21,270 nt of DNA from Clostridiaceae bacterium (GTDB lineage: Bacteria; Bacillota; Clostridia; Oscillospirales; Acutalibacteraceae). The position numbers were made by a program, and so were the translations under genes. The DNA is taken from contig CAJGBV010000023.1 in the NCBI GenBank assembly GCA_904501755.1, positions 1-21,270 of the forward strand. The letters are read 5' to 3'. Shown one piece after another: positions 13,653-21,270 of the stretch; position 1 is the first letter of the stretch, and the number at the start of each line of letters is the position of its first letter. Below the pieces are notes generated by a model. That model had not been told where the DNA came from. It saw only the letters and a list, made by a program, of their open reading frames with translations, and made no database searches.

Positions 13653-14774
13653 ATGAAATCCGTCCGTATTCTTCATACCGCAGACCTTCATATCGGTGCT
13701 CAGTGCAGTTATCTTGGTGCAGATGCTCCTGTACGCCGTGCAGAAATTGTTAAAACCTTTGAGAAAATAGTCGGGCTTTGCAGAGAAAACAGCATTGACC
13801 TTCTTCTTATAGCAGGCGACCTGTTTGACAGCAACAGGATTGAACCTGCTTTTGCAAATACCGTTATTTCTGCTCTTGAGGACCTTGAAAACACTCAGAC
13901 TGTTATTGCTCTGGGCAATCACGACCCCTTTACTGCCGATTCCCCATTTGCAAACCGTAAAATTGAAAGCAATGTTCATATTCTTGACACTAATGACAGT
14001 GTTATTACCTTTGAAAACCTGGGTTGCAGGGTATACGGTGCCTCCTTTGACGGTGTCTATAATCAGGGCTCATCCCGTTTTTCTCTTACTCCGCCACAGG
14101 ATGACTATGTCAATTTAATGGTTATTCACGGCGAAGCAAGAGCCGATATGTCAGGCAGCTACAGACCTATAACCCCTGAATTTGTAAAACACAGCGGTAT
14201 GGACTATATTGCTTTAGGTCATGTTCATACAAGAAGTGAGGTTCAGTATATGGGAACCACCGCCCTTGCCTATTGCGGCTGTCCCGAAGGACAGGGCTTT
14301 GACGAAAGCGGCGAAAAGGGTGTATATATGGGTGAAATTACAAAGGGTAAGGCTGACCTTTCCTTCGTACCCACCGCACAGCGTACACATTACTGTATTG
14401 ATGTAGATATAACAGACTGTGACGATATTGAAAAGAAAGTAAAAGAGAGTATTGAAAAAGCCGACAAGGATTTCGCCCGTCAGTATTTCCGCATAACCCT
14501 TAAAGGCAAAAGAAAGTCGGATATGCTTATTGATATTCCTGCTCTTATTGCCACACTTTCTGAAGTCGTTGCCTTTATAAAAATCAAGGATAAAACAACC
14601 GAGGATATTGATTATTCCCTTTTAGCTCAGGAAAACACCTTAAAGGGATATTTCGTTTCCATTATGCTTGATAAAATAAACACTGCAGAAGAGAGCGAAA
14701 AAGAAAAATATGTAAATGCTCTTGAAATAGGACTTAAAAGCTTTAACGGGGAGGTGAGCTTTGATGAAGATTAA
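13653..14774 (+). CDS. DNA repair exonuclease, SbcD/YhaO-like metallophosphoesterase
   Basis: The 373-residue protein is a Mre11/SbcD-type nuclease subunit with a two-metal calcineurin-like fold. Metal ligands are visible: Asp11 and His13 in TADLHIG, Asp56 in AGDLFDS, Asn89/His90 in LGNHD, His159 in VIHGEA, and His190/His192 in LGHVHTR. The C-terminal part, from about 240, would be the capping and partner-binding region. It overlaps the following ATPase gene by 11 nt, so the two are made together and probably form a nuclease-ATPase complex acting on DNA ends or hairpins. Length and the membrane-segment partner fit the Bacillus YhaO/YhaN pair better than true SbcCD. A ribosome binding site, AAAGAGG, lies somewhat far from the ATG. 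Confidence 0.9.
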   Translation: MKSVRILHTADLHIGAQCSYLGADAPVRRAEIVKTFEKIVGLCRENSIDLLLIAGDLFDSNRIEPAFANTVISALEDLENTQTVIALGNHDPFTADSPFANRKIESNVHILDTNDSVITFENLGCRVYGASFDGVYNQGSSRFSLTPPQDDYVNLMVIHGEARADMSGSYRPITPEFVKHSGMDYIALGHVHTRSEVQYMGTTALAYCGCPEGQGFDESGEKGVYMGEITKGKADLSFVPTAQRTHYCIDVDITDCDDIEKKVKESIEKADKDFARQYFRITLKGKRKSDMLIDIPALIATLSEVVAFIKIKDKTTEDIDYSLLAQENTLKGYFVSIMLDKINTAEESEKEKYVNALEIGLKSFNGEVSFDED

Positions 14775-17109
14775 TTCCGTTTATATTTCTGCCTTTGGCA
14801 AATTCCACGATAAAACCTTTGATTTTTCCGACGGTCTTAATGTTATCTACGGTGAAAATGAAGACGGAAAAACCACACTTATGAATTTCATTATTATGAT
14901 GTTTTACGGAAGCAGTGTAAAAAGCAGTGAGGCACTGTATAATAATCCCCGAAAAAAATATCTTCCCCGAAACGATAAGGCTATGGCAGGAAGCATAGAT
15001 TTTACGCTTGATAACAGAAAATACAGAATAGAGCGTATTTTCAAGTCTACCAATGCTTCAGACAAAATCGTTGTTACCGACTTATCTACAGGAGAAGTTG
15101 AAAACTTTACCGGCAAGGACGAGCTTGGAAAACGCTTTATCGGGCTTACAAGAGAATCTGCCATTCGAAGCATTTTCCTTTCCTCACACGGTGCAATAAG
15201 TGAAAACCCCACTGCACAGGATGAGCTAAACTCAAGGCTTTCAAACCTTGCCGATACAGGCAGTGAGGAAATTTCCTCAGAGGCGGTCAATTCCCGTCTT
15301 GAAAAGGCAAGAAATGCACTGCTTACCAAAACCGAGCGTGGCGGTAAAATAGTCAGGGATAAAGAAAGGCTTAATGACCTTGTTCTGTCGCTGAGTGAGG
15401 CTAAAGTAAAAGAACAAAAACGCAAGGAGCTCTCCCTGAGCATTGAAAACCAAAAGGCAATGCTGAATGATATAAACGGCGATATTGCCCGTCTTACAGC
15501 TCAGATTAAAGCAGCACAGGGCGGAAAACGCTATGCAAAATTAAAGGAGCTTGTTGACACAACAAAAAACCTTTCTTCTGTTACTTCAAAGCTTGTCTGC
15601 ACCGACGGTTCCCCCATAACCTCATCCCTTGTAAGCGATGCCGAGAGAAGCTTGAGCGAATATAAAATTCTCACTGAAAATATAGTTTCTGTAGACCAGC
15701 GTCACAAAAAGCTTGAGGCTGAAATTGAAAAGCTTAAAGAAGCTATTGGCGGCAAAACTGCCGACGAAATCGGTGAGGAAATAAAAATAAAAACCAGTGT
15801 TCTTAAAGAAACGGAAAAGAAAATAGAGGAACTTGAAAAGGAAACGGAAAATCTTAAAAATCAGATAATGATAATAGAGCTTCAAAAGCCTGCTATCGTA
15901 CCCGTATTCCCCATATTTGCCGTAATCGGTCTTATTGTTGCCGCACTTTCCTTTGTTTTAACTGCTTATAAAATGCCTCTTGTTGTGGGCGGTCTTGCAA
16001 TAACAATTGTTATGCTTTTAATGACCTTCATTATCAAAAAGAAGCCTGAGGATAACAGTGATGAGCTTAAAGAAAAGCTTACTAATGCCGAGCAACAGCT
16101 AAAAGAAGCTGAATTAAAAGCCGAAAACGAAGAGAAAGCAATTGCCGACCTTACTAAGAATGAAGCTGTACAGCGTGAAAGAGAAAAGGATGCAGGGGAA
16201 AAGTTCACATCCGGCTATGAGGAATACAAAAACTGCTCTGCAGAACTTGAAAGGCTGAGTAACAGAATTGATGAAATCGAGAAACTGTTGAAGCTTCTTT
16301 CACAGGACAAGGCAGTATCTGCAAAGGGAATGGAAATCATTCTGTTTTCCCATAAGTCAAACCTCAACAAAGCAGAAACCGCAGAAATGCGTATAGCTAT
16401 GCTGACAAAGGACTTAGACGGAATAAGTGTCGAAGAAGCCGAAAAAGAGCTTGCAGACATTCCTGAGGGTGTAATTTCAGTTGGTGACCCTGACGAGCTT
16501 GATAAACGCCTTTTATTCAAGAGGCAGGAAGCAGACACACTTAGACAGCGAATTGCTGATGACAGTGCAAGAGCTGTAAACGAATTTGCATTCCATACCC
16601 ATCCTACTGTTATAGAAAAAGAAATTGCAAAGCTTAGTGATTTAATCAAAAAAGAGAGTGACTACTGCGACAGCCTTGACATTGCAATGTCGGCTCTGTC
16701 GGATGCCTTTGCAAAGGTAAGGGAAAGCTTCGGCTCTGCTCTTTCAAGCCGTACTGCTGAAATCTTCAGCGATATCACAGGTGGTAAATATAAGAGTGTT
16801 AATGTATCCAAAAGCTTTAATATTTCTGTTGAGGAAAAGGATGTATTCGGCACAAATGACTGGCAGAGCCTTTCTGACGGTACCATTGACCAGGCTTATT
16901 TCTCCCTTCGTCTTGCAGTAAGTGAGTTTCTCTCAAAAGACGGAGAAAAGTTACCACTCATACTTGACGACCCCTTTGACCGTTATGACGATAACCGTGC
17001 CAAAACCGCTATGAATTTTTTAAACTTATATGCTAAAGATAATCAGGTGCTGCTCTTCACCTGTCATAAGTCATTCACCGAAAAATATCCGTATATTACA
17101 CTTAAATGA
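14764..17109 (+). CDS. SbcC/YhaN-like ATPase with a membrane hairpin between coiled coils
   Basis: This 781-residue protein is an SMC/Rad50-type ATPase. The N-terminal Walker A is GENEDGKT (residues 30-37). Glu/Lys/Leu-rich coiled coils span about 190-375 and 430-650. The C-terminal lobe has the signature LSDGTIDQAYFSLRLA (from 703) and Walker B LPLILDDPFDRYDD (from 730). Between the coiled coils, at about 378-427, are two hydrophobic segments where Rad50/SbcC has its CxxC zinc hook, so the tip is probably anchored in the membrane, as in Bacillus YhaN. GGGGAGGTGA supports the ATG at 14764 over a TTG at 14761. It overlaps the nuclease gene by 11 nt and ends at a strong terminator. Confidence 0.9.
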   Translation: MKINSVYISAFGKFHDKTFDFSDGLNVIYGENEDGKTTLMNFIIMMFYGSSVKSSEALYNNPRKKYLPRNDKAMAGSIDFTLDNRKYRIERIFKSTNASDKIVVTDLSTGEVENFTGKDELGKRFIGLTRESAIRSIFLSSHGAISENPTAQDELNSRLSNLADTGSEEISSEAVNSRLEKARNALLTKTERGGKIVRDKERLNDLVLSLSEAKVKEQKRKELSLSIENQKAMLNDINGDIARLTAQIKAAQGGKRYAKLKELVDTTKNLSSVTSKLVCTDGSPITSSLVSDAERSLSEYKILTENIVSVDQRHKKLEAEIEKLKEAIGGKTADEIGEEIKIKTSVLKETEKKIEELEKETENLKNQIMIIELQKPAIVPVFPIFAVIGLIVAALSFVLTAYKMPLVVGGLAITIVMLLMTFIIKKKPEDNSDELKEKLTNAEQQLKEAELKAENEEKAIADLTKNEAVQREREKDAGEKFTSGYEEYKNCSAELERLSNRIDEIEKLLKLLSQDKAVSAKGMEIILFSHKSNLNKAETAEMRIAMLTKDLDGISVEEAEKELADIPEGVISVGDPDELDKRLLFKRQEADTLRQRIADDSARAVNEFAFHTHPTVIEKEIAKLSDLIKKESDYCDSLDIAMSALSDAFAKVRESFGSALSSRTAEIFSDITGGKYKSVNVSKSFNISVEEKDVFGTNDWQSLSDGTIDQAYFSLRLAVSEFLSKDGEKLPLILDDPFDRYDDNRAKTAMNFLNLYAKDNQVLLFTCHKSFTEKYPYITLK

Positions 17110-17121
17110 AAGCATTTATAC

Positions 17122-17157
17122 AAAAACCAGAGAGAAACCTTCTTCTCTCTGGTTTTT
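17122..17157. terminator. Bidirectional terminator between the YhaN-like and dockerin genes
   Basis: AAAAACCAGAGAGAA (17122-17136) and TTCTCTCTGGTTTTT (17143-17157) form a perfect 15-bp stem with a 6-nt loop between two converging genes. Both strands end in T-runs. Confidence 0.93.
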
Positions 17158-17167
17158 ATTTTGTTAT

Positions 17168-19543
17168 TCAATTTATAACAGGAGCTATAACACTTGGAGC
17201 TTTGTAATTGAAGTCAGTAATATCTGTACAACTTTCAGTGTCCCAGCCTGAACAATCAAGACTAAGAGATGAACAACCTCTGAATGTGTTCTTCATAGAT
17301 GTTACTTTTGATGTATCAATTGTCGATGGCAACTTCAGTATTGACAAAGAAGAACAACCATAAAACATATTTAACATACTATTGCAAGATGCAAAATTAA
17401 AATTACTCATATCAATTTCTTGGATTGACCCGCATCTATAAAATGCATTTACTGCAGTTGTTATATGTACTTTTCCTAATTTAACACTCTTTAAATTAGA
17501 ACATTCATAAAATACACTACTAAAATATAGATATTTATCTTCTAACATACTTAAATCCACATTTTCAAGAGAAGAGCACCCTTGAAACATAGCAGTGATA
17601 TAAACAGTGCTTGCTGAATTTTTTGCTAAATTATCTGGTAATTTAACGGATTTAAGAGAAGAACAATTTGTAAACAAATTATCTATACGTCGCACACCAC
17701 TTAAATCAAAAGTAGAAATATCAATTTCTTCTAATGAATTGCAATTTTTGAAAGCATTCTTAAATTCAAAAGTTAAGTTTGAAGTATAAAGATTCTCTAA
17801 GCCATTAATTTTGATTACGCTTGAAAACCCTTCAAATAAACTATTTGAATTTGAATTTAAACTAATTCCGTTTTTACCACCCGCTATAGTTAGTTTGGTA
17901 CCATTTCTATATGCTTTTACTTCACCACTATTATTTATGGTTACATCCCAAGATTCATCACAATTGATTGGATTATAACCATTAACAAAGGATATTTCTG
18001 TTATAGCACTCTTGTCTATAGAACCTGCATACCAACTATTTCCGCTTTTAAGAGTATTAGTATTACAATTTAAAATAGTGCCCGTAGTGTCGAAATAACT
18101 GTTTTCTTCAACGTCTTTAATAGAAATATCTAACAAATATGAAGCAATAGGTAAAAATTTACCACTAATAAAATCTCTGCCTCGAAGAATTATTTTATTT
18201 TCATAAACATCCATTACATAGCCTTCGCTACCACTATAATCTTTACTATAACTTGTACCATCAGCACTTATATTGGTAGGAGAAGCAATAGAAGGAATAT
18301 GAACACTGTGACTGGCATATTTGTCATCATAGTTATTCATAGAATTAACTTCTTGTAATTTAAACTTTGCATGACTATGTCCATGGAACCATGTCACATT
18401 TTTATAGTGTTTCATTAAACTATAAAAAGCTTCACAGTCAGCAGTGTTATCTAAATAATCTTCTCCATAACAATTAACGGCGTCTCCACTGCCATCCCAA
18501 GGGAAAAGATGCATAAATACGAAACAATTTTTATTTTTATTTGCTTCTAAAGTCTCATAAAGCCACTGTAATTCACCCTCAGCAAACGGAGTGTTTAATT
18601 GGTGAGTTTGATGCATACCAACCATAATATAAACGTCATTGCAAAAAGTGAAAGAATAATACAAATCCTGACCGGTATATGGTCTAAGCACCGCCATACT
18701 TAATGGACCGAAAGGTCCTGCCGCTTCATGATTACCCGATATGCCATAAACAGGAGTAGAAGAATAAGTATCTGTTATTTCTTTCCATTTAGTCAATTGT
18801 TCATCATTACCCTTATGAGTAAGATCCCCACATATTGCCGTAAATTCAATATCTTCTTCATTTTCAAAATATTGTAAAGCGGCAATTAAATCAGCCTCAC
18901 CAGTAGCGGCACCAACATGGGAATCAGAAAGAACTCCAACAGAATAGAGTTTTTCGCCCAAGTTAGAGGTTTCCAAAGAGCCAAGGTCTATATTTCCAAC
19001 CTTCTCTAATTGGGAATTATAAACACCTACAGTAATTGCACCTACAGGTGCACAGTTTTTATCAATAAATCCGCTATAAACAGCATTCTCTCCTGTACCT
19101 TCTATTTGCAGTCGGCATATTTCTGAATAGCCCTCCATAATACCAGAAGTATCTTCGTATCTCAGCGTATATATATCAATGGGCAAATTACCATTCAACA
19201 CAAATGCATTACTGTTTTCGTTATAATAGCCTACTATAGGTGTCTGTGAATTAAAATCCTCGCCAACACCCGCCAAAAAAAGTTTAAATATAGCTAAATC
19301 AAAAGTATCGACAAGACCGTCATTACTCACATCAGCCAATAAATCAGGAACTTCAATACCGCCTGATAAATAAAGTTTAATATATGCAAGGTCTGCAGTA
19401 TCAATATTTCCGTCATTATTCAAGTCGCCTTTACATATCCCTGTGTTCAAAAAAGATGTTTCTAAAGCATGATATTCACATTTAAAAGTATTTACTGTTA
19501 ATAATAGTATTACTGATAACAAAACACACATATACTTTTTCAT
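17168..19543 (-). CDS. Secreted dockerin - calcineurin-like phosphoesterase - BspA repeat protein
   Basis: The 791-residue protein starts with a signal peptide (about 1-22). A type I dockerin follows at about 38-92, with two calcium-loop repeats GDLNNDGNIDTADLAYIKLY and ADVSNDGLVDTFDLAIFKLF; dockerins bind cohesins of cellulosomal scaffolds. A calcineurin-like metallophosphoesterase is at about 198-470: Asp206/His209 in DSHVG, Asp240 in GDLTHKG, Asn271/His272 in GNHE, His345, and HGHSHAK at 387-393. The C-terminal 215 residues carry about seven BspA/DUF285-type leucine-rich repeats, with CSSL-like motifs near 601, 627, 656, 681, 704, 730 and 757. GGGGTGAT supports the start. The gene is clearly A+T-richer than its neighbours. 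Domain calls are confident; substrate and location (scaffold-bound or free) are not. Confidence 0.92.
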   Translation of the reverse strand: MKKYMCVLLSVILLLTVNTFKCEYHALETSFLNTGICKGDLNNDGNIDTADLAYIKLYLSGGIEVPDLLADVSNDGLVDTFDLAIFKLFLAGVGEDFNSQTPIVGYYNENSNAFVLNGNLPIDIYTLRYEDTSGIMEGYSEICRLQIEGTGENAVYSGFIDKNCAPVGAITVGVYNSQLEKVGNIDLGSLETSNLGEKLYSVGVLSDSHVGAATGEADLIAALQYFENEEDIEFTAICGDLTHKGNDEQLTKWKEITDTYSSTPVYGISGNHEAAGPFGPLSMAVLRPYTGQDLYYSFTFCNDVYIMVGMHQTHQLNTPFAEGELQWLYETLEANKNKNCFVFMHLFPWDGSGDAVNCYGEDYLDNTADCEAFYSLMKHYKNVTWFHGHSHAKFKLQEVNSMNNYDDKYASHSVHIPSIASPTNISADGTSYSKDYSGSEGYVMDVYENKIILRGRDFISGKFLPIASYLLDISIKDVEENSYFDTTGTILNCNTNTLKSGNSWYAGSIDKSAITEISFVNGYNPINCDESWDVTINNSGEVKAYRNGTKLTIAGGKNGISLNSNSNSLFEGFSSVIKINGLENLYTSNLTFEFKNAFKNCNSLEEIDISTFDLSGVRRIDNLFTNCSSLKSVKLPDNLAKNSASTVYITAMFQGCSSLENVDLSMLEDKYLYFSSVFYECSNLKSVKLGKVHITTAVNAFYRCGSIQEIDMSNFNFASCNSMLNMFYGCSSLSILKLPSTIDTSKVTSMKNTFRGCSSLSLDCSGWDTESCTDITDFNYKAPSVIAPVIN

Positions 19544-19567
19544 AAAATCACCCCTTGATTTACATCA

Positions 19568-19596
19568 ATTATAGCCCGTTTATGGGCTATTGTCAA
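19568..19596 (-). promoter_or_regulatory. Consensus promoter of the dockerin gene with a palindromic operator in the spacer
   Basis: On the minus strand TTGACA (19591-19596), 17 bp and TATAAT (19568-19573) form a perfect promoter. The spacer is filled by a perfect inverted repeat, ATAGCCC-GTTTAT-GGGCTAT (19571-19590), that reaches into the -10 box. Such a site would suit a dimeric repressor; the small helix-turn-helix gene next door is the obvious candidate. Promoter is seen directly, operator function is inferred. Confidence 0.75.
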
Positions 19597-19618
19597 GTAG
19601 TTGGCATTAAAATAAAAT
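19590..19618 (+). promoter_or_regulatory. Probable promoter of the small HTH gene
   Basis: TTGTCA (19590-19595), a 17-bp spacer and TAAAAT (19613-19618) would start transcription near 19625, just ahead of the ribosome binding site. Its -35 box overlaps that of the divergent dockerin promoter. A second candidate, TTGGCA-17-TATAAA (19601-19629), would start too close to the start codon to include a ribosome binding site. Confidence 0.5.
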
Positions 19619-19640
19619 AATGTTATAAAGGAGTGATTCT

Positions 19641-19841
19641 GTGATAGTGTTCGATAGACTATGGTTAACTCTAAAAGAAAAAAAGATTTCACAGTACAAA
19701 CTCATAAAAGATTATAATATCAGCAGTGGCCAGCTTGACAGATTGAGGAAAAACTCTCATGTCAGCACTTTTACTTTGGATCAACTTTGTAAAATACTGA
19801 ATTGCAAGCTTGAGGACATTGCTGAATTCAAATCTGAATGA
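19641..19841 (+). CDS. Small helix-turn-helix regulator (Cro/XRE, YozG-like)
   Basis: The 66-residue protein is a single Cro/XRE-type helix-turn-helix domain: LWLTLKEKKISQYKLIKDY, then NISSGQLDRLRKN as recognition helix region, and the family's C-terminal FTLDQLCKILNCKLEDIAEF. It resembles the short YozG-like regulators common in Clostridia. The start is GTG at 19641, 7 nt after AAAGGAG; an internal GTG (codon 3) is a weaker alternative. The gene is divergent from the dockerin-phosphoesterase gene, whose promoter holds a perfect palindrome, so it may control that gene and itself. No ligand domain is present, so any signal would have to come through expression level or a partner. Confidence 0.87.
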   Translation: MIVFDRLWLTLKEKKISQYKLIKDYNISSGQLDRLRKNSHVSTFTLDQLCKILNCKLEDIAEFKSE

Positions 19842-19954
19842 TATAAAAGCATTCCAGTATTTTTATAAAATCACAATTGAAAATATATTCAATAAATAAA
19901 CACAAAATAGTTCTCTGATAGAAACTCTTTCACCATATATATTATCGTATTGAT

Positions 19955-19984
19955 AAAACGGAGGGTTAAAAAGCCCTCCGTTTT
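19955..19984. terminator. Bidirectional terminator after ispH-rpsA and the HTH gene
   Basis: AAAACGGAGGG (19955-19965) and CCCTCCGTTTT (19974-19984) form a perfect 11-bp stem with an 8-nt loop, just after the S1 stop codon. T-runs lie on both sides. About 110 bp of A+T-rich sequence between the HTH stop and this hairpin shows nothing else. Confidence 0.9.
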
Positions 19985-19994
19985 AAAATTGTAA

Positions 19995-21270
19995 TTATTG
20001 AGCAGCTTCTTCAGCTTTAGCTTCCTCTGCGGGAGCTTCTGCTACTTCAGTAGGAGCCTCTACAGCTTCCTCTACAGGAGCAGCCTCTTCTTCGGGAAGC
20101 AGAGCACGGATAGAAAGGCTTACGCGTTTCTTCTCATAGTCAACGGCAATAATCTTTGCCTCAACCTCCTGACCTACAGTAAGCTCGTCCTGAGGCTTAG
20201 CAACGTGCTTATTAGCAATCTGAGAGATGTGAATAAGACCGTCAATACCGGGGATGATACGGGCAAAAGCACCATAGGTTGTCATACTAACAATAGTAAC
20301 CTTAACGGTATCGTCAACCTCAAAGTTCTTCTCAAAGATTACCCACGGATTTTCTTCGGGCTTCTTATAGCCTAAGGAAATCTTCTTCTTTTCGGTGTCA
20401 ATAGCCTTAACATATACTTCAACAGTATCACCAACTAAAACAACCTCGCTGGGATTCTTGATTCTCTGCCAGGAAAGCTCGGAAATGTGAACCATTCCGT
20501 CTACTCCGCCGATGTCAACGAAAGCACCATAGCTTGTAAGAGACTTAACAGTACCTGTGAAGCGGTCGCCCACAGCAAGATTTTCCCAAACAGCTGCAGC
20601 AGCTGCTTTTCTCTCTTCCTTAAGTATATTTCGGATAGAGCCTACAGCTCTTCTACCTCTACCGATTTCGATAATCTGGAAACGAACTTCCTTACCCTTG
20701 AGCTCTTCAAGCGATTCGCTTCTTGAAAGGGTAGCCTGTGATGCGGGGATGAAAACACGGATACCGTTTGAATAAACAGTAATACCGCCCTTGATGATGT
20801 CCTTAACGAGACCTGTAAGAATCTCGCCACTTTCTTTGGCAGCAACAATATTATCCCAACCGGCAATAGCATCGAAACGACGCTTGGAGAGCATTACTGT
20901 TCCTTCCTGATCATTTGTGCGCATAATGATAAGATTCATTGTATCTCCAACGCTTACTTCCTTTAAGATGTCAGCATCAGGATTTGAAGAATACTCCTCC
21001 TTGGAGATGTAACCGGCAAGACCTCTGCCGATGTCCACCTGAATCTCATTCTCGCTTACTGCGAGTACTGTACCGACAACCTTCTGGTCACCGGTTAATG
21101 CGCTGAGGGATGCCTCGAATGCTTCTTCATCAGTCATTTCCTCAAAGCTTTTCTGAACAGCCTCTTCTACCTGTTCAACCGATTGTAAATTTTCCGACAT
21201 GGTTTTAATAACCTCCTTAATGATATGCGCCGGCGTAGATGCTCCGGCGACAACTCCGACGTTTTCCTTA
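19995..21270 (-). CDS. IspH - ribosomal protein S1 fusion protein (5' end beyond window)
   Basis: The reading frame is open from the right edge to 19995. Its first 23 codons read KENVGVVAGASTPAHIIKEV, then IKT, the C-terminal end of IspH (4-hydroxy-3-methylbut-2-enyl diphosphate reductase, last step of the MEP isoprenoid pathway), with its substrate-loop GAS-T-P. They run without a stop into MSENLQS, the start of a 401-residue S1 part with four S1 RNA-binding domains at about 38-108, 123-192, 209-277 and 294-366, and an acidic Ala/Glu tail. IspH-S1 fusions are known in Clostridia. An in-frame ATG at 21200, with AAGGAGG 11 nt before it, could also start S1 alone. The iron-sulfur cysteines lie outside the window. 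Confidence 0.93.
   Translation of the reverse strand, partial: KENVGVVAGASTPAHIIKEVIKTMSENLQSVEQVEEAVQKSFEEMTDEEAFEASLSALTGDQKVVGTVLAVSENEIQVDIGRGLAGYISKEEYSSNPDADILKEVSVGDTMNLIIMRTNDQEGTVMLSKRRFDAIAGWDNIVAAKESGEILTGLVKDIIKGGITVYSNGIRVFIPASQATLSRSESLEELKGKEVRFQIIEIGRGRRAVGSIRNILKEERKAAAAAVWENLAVGDRFTGTVKSLTSYGAFVDIGGVDGMVHISELSWQRIKNPSEVVLVGDTVEVYVKAIDTEKKKISLGYKKPEENPWVIFEKNFEVDDTVKVTIVSMTTYGAFARIIPGIDGLIHISQIANKHVAKPQDELTVGQEVEAKIIAVDYEKKRVSLSIRALLPEEEAAPVEEAVEAPTEVAEAPAEEAKAEEAAQ

Noticed and set aside
14904..15443. 179-codon minus-strand frame inside the SbcC/YhaN-like gene
   Set aside because: Ser/Leu-rich shadow of a coiled-coil coding region; no start signal.
15622..15885. Phe-rich minus-strand frame that looks like a membrane protein
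   Set aside because: The Phe/Leu richness comes from reading the Lys/Glu-rich coiled coil on the opposite strand.
13653..19543. Functional link between the SbcD-like nuclease and the dockerin phosphoesterase because both have calcineurin-like folds
   Set aside because: They are separated by a strong terminator, lie on opposite strands, and one is cytoplasmic while the other is secreted; adjacency looks accidental.

Overview
The window looks like the chromosome of an anaerobic, spore-forming Clostridia bacterium, probably of the Ruminococcaceae/Oscillospiraceae. This is inferred from four things: an intact sporulation sigma factor SigK with its pro-sequence, an in-frame IspH-ribosomal protein S1 fusion, strong A+T bias with consensus SigA promoters (TTGACA-17-TATAAT), and a secreted dockerin protein of the kind seen in cellulosome-forming gut and rumen bacteria. 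No phage, IS, CRISPR array, tRNA or rRNA gene is visible.

Layout. 1-2120 (minus): the operon rpmG-secE-nusG-rplK, entered from a consensus promoter at 2092-2120 and a long structured leader. SecE carries an unusual N-terminal four-helix membrane extension, and the nusG-rplK gap holds stem-loops that resemble an L1-type autoregulatory site. 2147-4295 (minus): murA and a WalJ/YycJ-like metallo-hydrolase. MurA has Ile where the family has active-site Asn23. 4347-6778 (plus): a short MntR/DtxR-type regulator with a palindrome in its promoter, then an ABC exporter. 6780-7496 (minus): a lactonase-like metallo-beta-lactamase-fold protein, divergent from a short-chain dehydrogenase (7564-8325) and sigK (8391-9068). 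The sigK ribosome binding site lies in the 3' arm of the preceding terminator-like hairpin. sigK converges on the next operon across a 190-bp quasi-palindrome.

9237-13566 (minus): a translation/housekeeping operon, DUF951-prfA-tsaC-coaE-M18 aminopeptidase. 13586-17157 (plus): an SbcD/YhaO-type nuclease and a membrane-anchored SbcC/YhaN-type ATPase, translationally coupled. 17168-19841: the most accessory-looking part, a very A+T-rich gene for a secreted protein made of signal peptide, dockerin, calcineurin-like phosphoesterase and BspA-type leucine-rich repeats. It is divergent from a 66-aa Cro/XRE-type regulator, with a perfect 7-bp-arm palindrome filling the spacer of its promoter. 19955-21270 (minus): a shared terminator, then the IspH-S1 fusion gene, which runs off the right edge.

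Most of the window is core housekeeping. The main candidates for something new are the dockerin-phosphoesterase-BspA protein with its divergent regulator, the quasi-palindrome that duplicates the end of sigK, the SigK hairpin/RBS arrangement, the extended SecE, and the possible internal S1 start inside the IspH-S1 fusion. All functions are assigned by reading motifs; no database search was run.
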